A DNA stretch of 26,393 nucleotides from Paulinella micropora (GCA_009731375.1 BJOX01000235.1:254986-281378), one strand, 5' to 3'; positions 11,849 to 21,805 are shown, counted from the stretch's first letter. Made by a program: numbers and translations. The notes: generated by a model from the sequence alone, not told the origin.

Positions 11849-12182
11849 GAGATATCGACTAATGTCAGAAAAAATGAGCTTCTGATTTCGTCAACCAAGG
11901 AAGTCTGGGTAAAGTATTAACCCGATGCCCAGCTAAGCCGTGATGTTTGCACGGAAGGGACTGATACAGGCGATACCAAAGCTCCCTAGTACCAGGCGGG
12001 GCCAGGGCTCGTTCCATAAGCGCCCCTTGCAGAACGAGCTCCCACCTCCATTACAGAGGGCCCAGTAAGCAGATGGAGTTTCGAGACTGTTCGACAGTCT
12101 AGTATAAACCGACAGAGCACTGTGGGTTTTATTCCGGGCTCAACAAGCGAGAAAGGAAACCCTGAGAGAACAGGATTGTGCT
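11848..12182 (-). mobile_element. Structured retroposon family, copy A (5'-truncated)
   Basis: About 335 bases matching copies B, D and E. Sense is the minus strand. The sense 3' end is at 11848 (motif CGATATCTCAT) and is followed on the minus strand by (CTAT)n. The sense 5' end is truncated at 12182, before the TCGCTATTTCGGC part seen in B-D. It differs from copy B by only a handful of bases. It keeps both hairpins: 12007-12014 with 12032-12039 (GCTCGTTC/GAACGAGC), and the AGACTGT/ACAGTCT stem near 12083-12099. It has no coding capacity. Confidence 0.85.
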
Positions 12183-12183
12183 G

Positions 12184-12246
<63 letters not shown>

Positions 12247-12274
12247 GGATGGATGGATAGATAGATAGATAGAC

Positions 12275-12320
<46 letters not shown>

Positions 12321-12395
12321 CCTCCAGTGCGTTTCCAAACACTTCATTGCACCATGCCTCAAACCCTAGGTAGATGGATAGAGAGAGAGATAGAG

Positions 12396-12461
<66 letters not shown>

Positions 12462-12466
12462 GTAGG

Positions 12467-12526
<60 letters not shown>

Positions 12527-12554
12527 GAGATAGATAGATAGGTAGATAGATAGG

Positions 12555-12615
<61 letters not shown>

Positions 12616-12616
12616 G

Positions 12617-12662
<46 letters not shown>

Positions 12663-12690
12663 GAGATAGATAGATAGGTAGATAGATAGG

Positions 12691-12765
<75 letters not shown>

Positions 12766-12775
12766 GTAGATAGAT
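12183..12775. repeat. (GATA)n array
   Basis: Nearly pure GATA repeats with GGATG, GACA and GGTA interruptions, containing island S11 at 12321-12370. It ends at a short junction (12776-12825) containing AACAAGCGCTTCACAC, after which the microsatellite changes to GTAT. Confidence 0.95.
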
Positions 12776-12824
12776 ATGCATATCTGTATATATAAACAAG
12801 CGCTTCACACAACACTCCCTGTTA

Positions 12825-13445
12825 TATGTATGTATGTCTGTATGTGTGTATGTACGTATGTATGTATGTATGTATGTATGTATGCATGTATGTATATAAG
12901 TATATATATGTATGTATGTATGGTATGTATGTATGGTATGTACGTATGGTATGTACGTATGGTATGTATGTATGTATGTATGTATGTATGTATGTATGTA
13001 TGTATGGTATGTATGGTATGTATATGTGTGGTATGTATGGTATGTATGGTATGTATGTATGTATGTATGTATGTATGTATGTATGTATGTATGTGTGTGT
13101 ATGTATGTATGTAGGGTATGTATGGTATTCATGTATGTATGTATGCATGTATGTATGTATGTATGTACGTATGTATGTATGTATGGTATGTATGGTATGT
13201 ATGTATGTATGTATGTATGTATGTATGTATGTGTGTATGGTATGTATGGTATGTATGTATATATGTATATATGTATGTATGCATGTATGTATGTATGTAT
13301 GTATGTATGTATGTATGGTATGTATGTATGTATGTATGTATGTATGTATGTATGGTATGTATGTATGTATGTGTGTATGTATGTATGTATGTATGTTGTA
13401 TGTATGTATATATGGTATGTATACATGCATGTATATATGTATATG

Positions 13446-13477
<32 letters not shown>

Positions 13478-13766
13478 TGTATGTATGTATGTATGTATGT
13501 ATGTATGTATGTATGTATGAATGGATGGATGGTATGTATGGTATGTACGTATGTATGGTACGTCTGTATGTATGTATGTATGTATGTATGTATGGTATGT
13601 ATGTATGTATGTATGTATGTATGTATGTATGTATGTATGTATGGTATGTATGTATGTATGTATGTATGTATGTATGTATGTATGTATGGTATGTATGCAT
13701 GCATGTATGCATGTATGTATGTATGGTATGTATATAGGTTTGTATGTATGTATGTATGTATGTATG

Positions 13767-13800
<34 letters not shown>

Positions 13801-13915
13801 TGCATGCATGCATGTATGTATGTATGTATGTATGTATGTATGTATGTATGTATGGTATGTATGTATGTATGTATGTATGTATGTATGTATGTATGTATGT
13901 ATGTATGTATATGTA
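12825..13915. repeat. (GTAT)n array with recurrent GGTATG phase breaks
   Basis: About 1.1 kb of GTAT/TATG repeat. Every few dozen bases an extra G gives ATGGTATG, shifting the repeat phase. CATG, GTGT and ATAT variants also occur. The unit has no stop codon in several frames, so the very long Tyr/Met/Cys/Val frames are not genes. Confidence 0.96.
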
Positions 13916-14060
13916 TCTAAGCATCATACCTACCTTACCTAGCAACCTAGCTAACTACCTACCTACCTACCTACATCTCTGCGTATATATATAAGCTCTT
14001 CTCTTATGTATACATCAATCTATACCTTTCCACTCCTCTCATTAAGACATGTATGTACTT
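13916..14060. other. Short unique spacer, no gene seen
   Basis: Pyrimidine-rich spacer with a (CTAC)n run (13956-13972), between the GTAT array and the second foldback element. Confidence 0.6.
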
Positions 14061-14214
14061 ATCGGTCACCTCCACAAAATGTGGTCAGGTTACCGATAAA
14101 ACTACATATGCGGCGCGCCAAATTTGACGAGCTTTGCGGGCTCGCCGGCCCGGCTCCGGCTCGCCCGCAAAACACGTCGAATTTGTGGCTATAGCCGCAT
14201 AATATACTATTCTT
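14061..14214. mobile_element. Foldback (MITE-like) element, copy 2
   Basis: The first hairpin is at 14061-14097 (ATCGGTCACCT ... GTTACCGAT). The second, larger one is at 14107-14201. Its 5' arm TATGCGGC...AAATTTGACG...TTTGCGGGC pairs with GCCCGCAAA...GTCGAATTT...GCCGCATA around a GC-rich loop containing CGGCCCGGCTCCGG. The layout and sequence match 6059-6183, but that copy lacks the GC-rich loop. Similarity stops in the flanking TATACTATT/TTTGTGTGT region. There is no coding capacity. Confidence 0.65.
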
Positions 14215-14249
14215 TGTGTGTCTTTACTTTATACCTGGACCCAAAAAAT

Positions 14250-15235
14250 GTGCGTAGAGTAGATCAGTAAGAGCAATTGCTGCTCTCTCTTCATAGCCCT
14301 ACATACATCACACACATTACATTCATTACATACACTTCATACAGAACATAAATGACATACATGCATGCATGCATATACATACATATATACATACATGCAT
14401 ATACATACATATATACATACATACATACATACATACATACATCACACACATTACTGCGTAGAGTGGATCAGTAAGAGAAATAGCTGCTCTCTCTCCCTCT
14501 CTCCTCATAGCCCTACATACATCACACACATTACATTCATTACTTACATTTCATACAAAACATTGAATCACATACATACATACATGCATGCATGCATACA
14601 TACATACATACATACATACATACATCACACACATTACTACGTAGAGTAGATCAGTAAGAGCAATGGCTGCACTCTCTCTTTATAGCCCTACATACATCAC
14701 ACACTTTACATTCATTACATGCATTTCATACAAAAAATTGAATCACATACATACATACATGCATACATGCATACATGCATACATACATACATACATACAT
14801 ACATACATACATGCGTACATAAATGCATACATACATACATACATACATACATACATGCATACATACATACATCACACACATTACTGCGTAGAGTAGATCA
14901 GTAAGAGTAATGGCTACTCTCTCTCTCTTCATAGCTCTACATACATCACACACATTACATTCATTACATACACTTCATACAGAACATAAATTACAAAATA
15001 CATGCATACATACATACGTACATACATACAGACATACATACATGCATAAATACATCACACAGATTACTGCGTAGAGTAGATCAGTAAGAGAAATAGCTGC
15101 TCTCTCTCTCTCTCTCTCTCTCTCTCTTCATAGCCCTACGTACATCACACACATTACATTCATTACATACATCACACACATCACACACATTACATTCATT
15201 ACATACACTTCACACAGAACATTAAATAACATACA
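14250..15235. repeat. Variable-length satellite, five copies (~180-245 bp)
   Basis: The core GCGTAGAGTRGATCAGTAAG recurs at about 14252, 14456, 14639, 14886 and 15069. In each copy it is followed by GCTGCTCTCTC, CATAGCCCTACATACATC, ACACACATTACATTCATTAC and a CATA/CATGCATG block. Copy length differences come from CATA and CT block length. A few copies carry variants such as ACGTAG. Confidence 0.93.
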
Positions 15236-15400
15236 TAAACATAAACATAAACATAACATAACGTAAACATACCATTACGTAACATAACATAACATAACAT
15301 ACATAAACATAAACATAAACATAACATAACGTAAACATAACGTAAACATAACATAACATACATAACATAACATAACATAACATAACATAACATAACATAC
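15225..15400. repeat. (AAACAT/AACAT)n repeat
   Basis: About 175 bases of ATAAACATAAACAT and AACATAACAT units with ACGTAAACAT variants. On the minus strand it reads ATGTT/ATGTTT, giving Met-Leu-Cys-Tyr-Val frames that are not genes. Confidence 0.93.
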
Positions 15401-15748
15401 CTCTTGGCTGCCCAATAGTACCCCAACAAAGACGTCGTGATGGTTGGCTTGCCTCATCCGGTCCGGACATAACGGCATTTCAGCCATCCGGACAAACGAC
15501 AATTTTTCTTTTTCTTTTTCTTTGTCTGTCTGGAGGGCTTGTGGGGGGGAGGCGGGTGTGTTAATGCGGTTGTGGGAGGCAAGGACAGAGGTAGCCAGGA
15601 CGTGCAAAGAGTGGAGAAAGTGTGAGCAGACTAGTGAAGATGAGTGGGAGACTTCTTGGAGTAAGAAGTACATGGTGGAGAGGAGGGGGAAAGGCGTTTT
15701 GGCTAGGATGGTGCGGATGGTCTGAACCCATTCGTTGGGGAGACAGGT
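15401..15748 (-). CDS. Possible internal exon of an unrecognised protein (fragment)
   Basis: On the minus strand, 15748 to 15401 stays open for 116 codons in non-repetitive sequence. The product is leucine-rich and mainly helical in appearance, e.g. LAKTPFPLLSTMYFLLQEV and HFLHSLHVLATSVLASHN, followed by a Pro-rich stretch, a (KE)n run and LSFVRMAEMPLCPDRMRQAN. It ends at a codon boundary with GAG|GTATGT, a good 5' splice donor consensus, but that donor lies at the edge of the ATGTT repeat and may be fortuitous. The upstream side meets a 10-N gap, so no acceptor can be seen. The family is not recognised; helical-repeat (HEAT-like) proteins would look similar. A 93-codon frame on the opposite strand (15444-15725) is a competing interpretation. 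Confidence 0.35.
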
Positions 15749-15749
15749 G

Positions 15750-15759
15750 NNNNNNNNNN
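15750..15759. other. Assembly gap (10 N)
   Basis: Placeholder-sized N run that cuts the upstream side of the candidate exon. Confidence 1.
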
Positions 15760-15828
15760 ACTAGTTCTGACCTTGACTTTTATGATTTAGTTCTGACTTT
15801 ACTTTCTGTACAATTTCGCTTTCATTGA

Positions 15829-15974
15829 AGAAGAAGAAGAAGGAGGAGGAGGAGGAGGAAGGAGGAGGAGGAGAAGGAGGAGGAGGAGGAGGAGAAGGAG
15901 GAGGAGGAGGAGGGGAAGAAGAAGAAGAAGAAGAAGAAGAAGAAGAAGAAGAAGAAGAAGAAGAAGAAGAAGAA
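15829..15974. repeat. (GAA/GGA)n purine tract
   Basis: About 145 bases, all purine on the plus strand: GAA, then GGA, then GAA blocks. The Glu/Gly (plus) and Ser/Pro (minus) runs are simple-repeat translations. Mirror-symmetric purine tracts of this size can adopt triplex (H-DNA) structure. Confidence 0.95.
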
Positions 15975-16184
15975 CAAGATGAAGTTGTGCCAGTTGTGCC
16001 AGTTGTGCCGACGTGGCTGTGCGGGCCGGTGAGGTCAGTTGCCCGTTGTGCGGACGTAACGTTAGATTGTGCGAGCGTTACGCAAGCGAGGTCCGCGGAG
16101 CAGTTACGCGTACACAATGGTATGAGTTGTAACAGAGACAGCTGTGCGCGTAAGAAACCGACGAACTCGGACGGGTCCAAAGCG
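15975..16184. other. CpG-rich unique island between purine tracts
   Basis: About 210 bases with roughly 25 CpG dinucleotides, three 9-bp GTTGTGCCA-type repeats (15984-16010) and a CGTAACG/CGTTACG inverted pair (16055-16061 and 16076-16082). Both strands are open in the same region. The minus-strand frame (DPSEFVGFLRAQLSLLQLIP...) looks the more protein-like and lies on the same strand as the exon candidate at 15401-15748. However, no strong splice pair is visible and it runs into Ser runs from the repeats. I do not call it as a gene. Confidence 0.45.
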
Positions 16185-16279
16185 GAGGAAGAGGAGGAGG
16201 AGGAGGAGGAGGAGGAGGAGGAAGAGGAAGAAGAAGAAGAAGAAGAAGAAGAAGAAGAAGAAGAAGAAGAAGAAGAAGA
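16185..16279. repeat. (GGA/GAA)n purine tract
   Basis: About 95 bases of GGA then GAA repeats on the plus strand, the second of a pair flanking the CpG-rich island. Confidence 0.95.
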
Positions 16280-16427
16280 AGCAAGGGCGACAGGAGGGAG
16301 GTGGTGGCGGCGGTGGTCCGACGGCGACTGGCCATCATCATCTAGAACCAAGCGCACACGCTGCACCAAGCAGTGGAGTTGACGCTCCGTAAGCGCAAGC
16401 TCCGACCTGGCGGCCAAGGGGACAGAA
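16280..16427. other. Unique segment, no gene seen
   Basis: About 150 bases of GC-rich unique sequence between the purine tract and the 31-bp minisatellite. The minus-strand frame (ALTERQLHCLVQRVRLVLDD) is open but has no recognised domain. Confidence 0.4.
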
Positions 16428-17000
16428 ATGCAGAGGTGAGGCAGGCTGTGCAAAGGGGCTGAAACGGGGGAAGGGACGGAAAGGCAGCAGTGAGGCAATG
16501 GAAGGGACAGAAAGGCAGTAGTGAGGCAGCGGAGGGGACTGAAAGGCAGTAGTGAGGCAGTGGAAGGGACAGAGAGGCAGTAGTTAGGCAGTGCAAGGAG
16601 GAAAGGCTAGTGAGGCAGTGGAAGGGACAGAAAAGGCAGTAGTGAGGCAGTGCAAGGGACAGAAAGGCAGTAGTTAGCCAGACAGGCAGTAGCGGAAGGG
16701 ACAAAAAGGCAGCAGTGAGGCAGTGGAAGGGATAGAAAGGAGAGCAGTGAGGCAGTGGAAGGGACAGAGAGGGAGTAGTTAGCCAGGTAGGCAGTGGCGG
16801 AAGGGACAGAAAGGCAGCAGTGAGGCAGTGGAAGGGATAGAAAAGGCAGCAGTGAGGCAGTGGAAGGGACGGAAAGGCAGTAGTGAGGCAGTGCAAGGGA
16901 GAAAAGGCAGTAGTAAGCCTGACAGGCGGTGGCGGAAGTGACAGAAATGCAGCAGTGAGGCAGTGGAAGGGATAGAAAGGGCAGCAATACATGACGTGGA
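16428..17000. repeat. 31-bp minisatellite with variant insert
   Basis: The unit is about GGCAGTAGTGAGGCAGTGG plus AAGGGACAGAAA (31 bp). The core TGAGGCA recurs at 16491, 16522 and 16553. There are about 17-18 units. At least three units (near 16670, 16775 and 16915) carry a longer variant containing TAGTTAGCCAG or TAGTAAGCCTG and GGCAGTGGCGGAAG, giving a second, higher-order spacing of about 105-140 bases. The Leu/Pro/His-rich minus-strand frames are repeat translations. Confidence 0.93.
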
Positions 17001-17003
17001 GGA

Positions 17004-17090
17004 GAGAAGAAGCCCGAACAGCGGGCCAAGGGAGAGAGAGGAGATAATCCACCGCGAACGTAGAGAGGACCATACCTAGATATACACGTA
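17004..17090. repeat. Island R1 (GAAGCCCGAACAGCGGGCC type)
   Basis: Begins GAAGAAGCCCGAACAGCGGG and continues through GGAGATAATCCACCGCGAAC to CCTAGATATACACGTATG. A second, internally expanded copy is at 17222-17520 and a partial one at 17957-17990. A (GTAT)n block (17090-17190) follows. Confidence 0.8.
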
Positions 17091-17221
17091 TGTATGTATG
17101 TATGTATGTATGTATGTATGTATGTATGTATGTGTGTATGTATGCATGTATGTATGTATGTATGTACGTATGTATGTATGCATGTATATATATGGTTGAA
17201 GATGAATAGGTAGATATATAG

Positions 17222-17264
17222 CAGAAGCCCGAGCAGCGGGTCAAGGGAGAGCGAGAGAGGAGAT

Positions 17265-17332
<68 letters not shown>

Positions 17333-17338
17333 TAGATT

Positions 17339-17408
<70 letters not shown>

Positions 17409-17415
17409 GATAGAT

Positions 17416-17466
<51 letters not shown>

Positions 17467-17520
17467 AGAGGAGATCTTCCACCGCGGAACTAGACGGCAC
17501 CATATCTAGATATATACGTG
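17222..17520. repeat. Island R2 with internal (GA)n/(GATA)n expansion
   Basis: The left half (17222-17265, AGAAGCCCGAGCAGCGGGTC) and the right half (17463-17520, GGAGATCTTCCACCGCGGAA ... TATCTAGATATATACG) match R1. In R1 the two halves are contiguous at GGAGATAATCC. In R2 about 200 bases of (GA)n and (GATA)n separate them. Confidence 0.82.
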
Positions 17521-17524
17521 AAGA

Positions 17525-17878
17525 TGAGATATCGACTAATGTCAGAAAAAGGAGCTTCTGATTTCGTCAACCAAGGAAGTCTGTGGGTAAAGTATTAACC
17601 CGATGCCCAGCTAAGCCGTGATGTTTGCACGGAAGGGACTGATACAGGCGATACCAAAGCTCCCTAGTACCAGGCGGGGCCAGGGCTCGTTCCATAAGCG
17701 CCCCTTGCAGAACGAGCTCCCACCTCCATTACAGAGGACCCAGTAAGCAGATGGAGTTTCGAGACTGTTCGACAGTCTAGTATAAACCGACAGAGCACTG
17801 TGGGTTTTATTCCGGGCTCAACAAGCGAGAAAGGGCACCCTGAGGGAACAGGATTGTGCTTCCCGTCGCTATTTCGGC

Positions 17879-17879
<1 letters not shown>
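17525..17879 (-). mobile_element. Structured retroposon family, copy B (5'-truncated)
   Basis: About 355 bases, sense on the minus strand, closely matching A and D. The sense 3' end is the same CGATATCTCAT motif at 17525. The sense 5' end is at GCCGAAATAGCGACGG (17879) and directly abuts (GATA)n. Both conserved hairpins are present. On the 3' side it is joined to island R2 rather than to a tetranucleotide tail. Confidence 0.87.
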
Positions 17880-18380
<501 letters not shown>

Positions 18381-18397
18381 TTGAAGCCATCATACAA

Positions 18398-18491
18398 GCA
18401 AGGACGAGGAGGAGAAGGAGGATGAGGAGGAGGAGGAGGAGAAGGAGGAGGAGGAGGAGGAGGAGAAGAAGAAGAAGAAGAAGAAGAAGAG
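18398..18491. repeat. (GGA/GAA)n purine tract
   Basis: About 94 bases of almost pure purine (GGA then GAA) on the plus strand, running into the 146-N gap. Confidence 0.95.
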
Positions 18492-18637
18492 NNNNNNNNN
18501 NNNNNNNNNNNNNNNNNNNNNNNNNNNNNNNNNNNNNNNNNNNNNNNNNNNNNNNNNNNNNNNNNNNNNNNNNNNNNNNNNNNNNNNNNNNNNNNNNNNN
18601 NNNNNNNNNNNNNNNNNNNNNNNNNNNNNNNNNNNNN
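18492..18637. other. Assembly gap (146 N)
   Basis: N run that removes the sense 3' part of retroposon copy C. Confidence 1.
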
Positions 18638-18806
18638 TCGACAGTCTAGTATAAACCGACAGAGCACTGTGGGTTTTATTCCGGGCTCAACAAGCGAGAA
18701 AGGGCACCCTGAGGGAACAGGATTGTGCTTCCCGTCGCTATTTCGGCATATGACTTATAGGCGTATGGCTAGGCACACATAAGGCACCCCACCACGGGCC
18801 CAGCAC
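18638..18806 (-). mobile_element. Structured retroposon family, copy C (3' part lost in gap)
   Basis: About 170 visible bases, sense on the minus strand. It includes the sense 5' portion (GTGCTGGGCCCGTGGTGGGG at 18806) that A and B lack, and matches D. It abuts (GATA)n at 18807. The sense 3' part is hidden in the N gap. Confidence 0.85.
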
Positions 18807-18865
<59 letters not shown>

Positions 18866-18889
18866 AAGATAAGATAGAAAGATAGATAG

Positions 18890-18988
<99 letters not shown>

Positions 18989-19029
18989 GAACCCGCCCTT
19001 ACATAAATGGACACAAACAAACAAACAAA

Positions 19030-19084
<55 letters not shown>
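18807..19084. repeat. (GATA)n facing (TATC)n across a 42-base spacer
   Basis: GATA repeats to 18988 (pure from about 18897) are followed by a spacer (18989-19030) with GGAACCCGCCCTTACATAAA and (CAAA)n. Pure (TATC)n then runs from 19031 to 19084. The two arms are reverse complements over at least 54 bases and could form a large hairpin or cruciform. From here to the right the arrays are TATC on the plus strand. To the left, from 9.8 kb, they are GATA. Confidence 0.93.
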
Positions 19085-19225
19085 AACCAGCGCAAACATC
19101 ACAACACACAAGCAAACAGACGCAAGCAAACACAAACACAAACACACACAAACAAACAAACAAACAAACAAACAAACAAATAAATAAAATAAATAAATAA
19201 ATAAATAAATAAACAAACAAACAAA
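19085..19225. repeat. (CAAA)n/(TAAA)n repeat
   Basis: CAAACA and TAAATAAA type repeats with short CA-rich unique bits (CCAGCGCAAACATCACAACA). Confidence 0.9.
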
Positions 19226-19303
19226 CAAACAAGCAATTACCCTGAGGCATAGCGATCTATCTATCTATCTATCTAGCTATCTATCTATCTATCTATCTAT
19301 CTC

Positions 19304-19358
<55 letters not shown>

Positions 19359-19362
19359 CTCC

Positions 19363-19406
<44 letters not shown>

Positions 19407-19422
19407 CTCAATCTATCTCTCA

Positions 19423-19479
<57 letters not shown>

Positions 19480-19509
19480 CAAACAAACCAAGTACCCTGA
19501 GGCACAGCG

Positions 19510-19541
<32 letters not shown>

Positions 19542-19616
19542 CTCCTATCTATCTATCAATCTATCTATCTATCTATCTACTTACAAACAAACAATTACCC
19601 TGAGGCACAGCTATCA

Positions 19617-19667
<51 letters not shown>

Positions 19668-19736
19668 CCTCCATCTATCTATCTATCTCTCCATCTATCT
19701 ATCTCTCCATCTATCTATCTATCTCTCCATCTATCC

Positions 19737-19780
<44 letters not shown>

Positions 19781-19790
19781 GTTAGCTTCA
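19226..19790. repeat. (ATCT)n array with three CCCTGAGGCA islands
   Basis: TATC repeats with CTCT and TCAA variants. They are punctuated by an island of (CAAA)n, then ATTACCCTGAGGCA(C/T)AGC, at 19226-19254, 19480-19510 (variant AAGTACCCTGAGG) and 19580-19611. Confidence 0.92.
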
Positions 19791-19864
19791 CGCAGGCGAC
19801 GGCCAGGAGAGAAATTGAGAAAAAAAAATCCAAGTATAAACATATATGTGTGTACGTACGTAAC
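19791..19864. other. Short unique spacer
   Basis: Unique sequence (CACGCAGGCGACGGCCAGG) then A-rich sequence. A degenerate GTATCTAT block (19865-19930) leads into the next TATC array. Confidence 0.6.
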
Positions 19865-19924
19865 TATGTATCTATGTATCTATGTATCTATGTATCTATG
19901 TATCTATGTATCTATGTATCTATG

Positions 19925-20023
<99 letters not shown>

Positions 20024-20068
20024 GTACGTTATGTCTCTTGGTACATTACGAGTAAAGGCCAGCAGGGT

Positions 20069-20138
<70 letters not shown>

Positions 20139-20141
20139 GAG
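19865..20141. repeat. (TATC)n arrays around the first GTACATTACG island
   Basis: TATG/TATC then pure TATC repeats to about 20022. The island TACGTTATGTCTC...GGTACATTACGAGTAAAGG...AGCAGGG follows at 20025-20068, then (ATCT)n to about 20138. Confidence 0.94.
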
Positions 20142-20576
20142 AATTAGGGGATGGTGTGGGTGTGCTGGGCCCGTGGTGGGGTGCCTTATGTGTGCCTAGC
20201 CATACGCCTATAAGTCACATGCCGAAATAGCGACGGGAAGCACAATCCTGTTCCCTCAGGGTGCCCTTTCTCGCTTGTTGAGCCCGGAATAAAACCCACA
20301 GTGCTCTGTCGGTTTATACTAGACTGTCGAACAGTCTCGAAACTCCATCTGCTTACTGGGTCCTCTGTAATGGAGGTGGGAGCTCGTTCTGCAAGGGGCG
20401 CTTATGGAACGAGCCCTGGCCCCGCCTGGTACTAGGGAGATTTGGTATTGCCTGTATCAGTCCCTTCCGTGCAAACATCACGGCTTAGCTGGGCATCGGG
20501 TTAATACTTTACCCACAGACTTCCTTGGTTGACGAAATCAGAAGCTCCTTTTTTCTGACATTAGTCGATATTTCAT
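20142..20576 (+). mobile_element. Structured retroposon family, copy D (longest, reference copy)
   Basis: About 435 bases on the plus strand from AATTAGGGGATGGTGTGGG to CGATATTTCAT. Perfect hairpin 1 is AGACTGT-CGA-ACAGTCT (20321-20337). Perfect hairpin 2 is GCTCGTTC (20382-20389) with GAACGAGC (20407-20414). Near the 3' end, GGCTTAGCTGG (20482-20492) resembles polymerase III box A and is followed by a GGGT/ACCC stem (20498-20501 and 20511-20514). GGTTGACGAAATC (20528-20540) is only a weak box B. No long frame is present. It lies between (ATCT)n and a GTACATTACG island. Confidence 0.87.
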
Positions 20577-20624
20577 GTAGGTTATGTCTACCGCTTGGTA
20601 CATTACGGGTAAAGGCCAGCAGGG

Positions 20625-20689
<65 letters not shown>

Positions 20690-20737
20690 ATACGTTGTGT
20701 GTACCGCTCGGTACATTACGGGTACAGGCCAGCAGGG

Positions 20738-20809
<72 letters not shown>

Positions 20810-20856
20810 CGTTATGATTACCGCTAGGTACATTACGGGTAAAGGCCAGCAGGGTT
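20577..20856. repeat. (TATC)n with three more GTACATTACG islands
   Basis: Islands at 20577-20626, 20691-20740 and 20809-20856 read ACGTTATG(T)...CCGCTNGGTACATTACGGGT and AAAGGCCAGCAGGGT, separated by pure (TATC)n. With the copy at 20025-20068 there are four. The last is joined directly to the next satellite. Confidence 0.93.
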
Positions 20857-21286
20857 GAAAGGAAATCCAAGGCCGCAGAATATCTGTTGCCTTCATTCAT
20901 CGCTTCCTGTATATATATATATATATGTATGTATATATATATTTATATATATGTTTCATATGTTTTATACATTATGCATGTTATGTATGTATGTATGTAT
21001 ATATCCAAGGCGGCAGCATGTCTGTTGCCTTCATTCATCGCTTCCTACCTATGTATGTATGTCAAAGTCTTGTATGTAATGCACACTATGTATGTATGTA
21101 TGTATATCCAATGCTGCCTTCATTCATTGCTTCCTTACGTATGTTATATCTGTTATATATGTTCTATATGTGATGCATGTTACGTTTGTATATATATATA
21201 TATATAAATATATATATATCCAAGGCCGCAGAATATCTATTGCCTTCATTCATTGTTTCCTACGTATGTTATATCTGTTATGTATG

Positions 21287-21362
<76 letters not shown>

Positions 21363-21490
21363 GCACATTATNNNNNNNNNNATCCACGGCCGCAGAATAT
21401 CTATTGCCTTCATTCATCGTTTCCTACGTATGTTATATCTGTTATGTATGTTCTATATGTGATGCATGTTACGTATGTATGTATATTATG

Positions 21491-21543
<53 letters not shown>

Positions 21544-21649
21544 ATATATATAAATCCAAGGCCGCAGAATATCTATTGCCTTCATTCATCGTTTCCTACG
21601 TATGTTATATCTGTTATGTATGTTATATATGTGATGCATGTTACGTATG

Positions 21650-21701
<52 letters not shown>

Positions 21702-21805
21702 AGGCCGCAGAATATCTATTGCCTTCATTCATCGTTTCCTACGTATGTTATATCTGTTAATATATGTTCTATATGTAATGCATGTTACGTATGTATGTAT
21801 GTATG

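Noticed and set aside
12359-13945. A 528-codon minus-strand frame of Tyr/Ile/His/Thr and Ser/Ile/Tyr/Leu repeats
   Set aside because: Pure translation of (GATA)n and (GTAT)n, whose units give stop-free frames; no non-repetitive protein segment.
15444-15725. 93-codon plus-strand frame opposite the candidate exon
   Set aside because: It looks superficially protein-like, but it lacks splice or promoter support and overlaps a minus-strand frame that reaches a donor site. Kept only as an alternative.
15825-16382. Glu-rich plus-strand protein of 185 codons
   Set aside because: Mostly (GAA/GGA)n translation; the non-repeat part is equally open on the other strand and lacks any recognised domain.
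16342-17503. Leu/Pro/His/Ser-rich minus-strand proteins of about 300 codons
   Set aside because: They translate the 31-bp minisatellite and GA/GATA tracts; the 31-bp period rotates the frame, giving repetitive peptides without selection for a product.
20480-20545. 5S rRNA or functional tRNA in retroposon copy D
   Set aside because: Only box A and a short stem resemble a tRNA; the B box is interrupted and stems do not close. No 5S match could be recognised.
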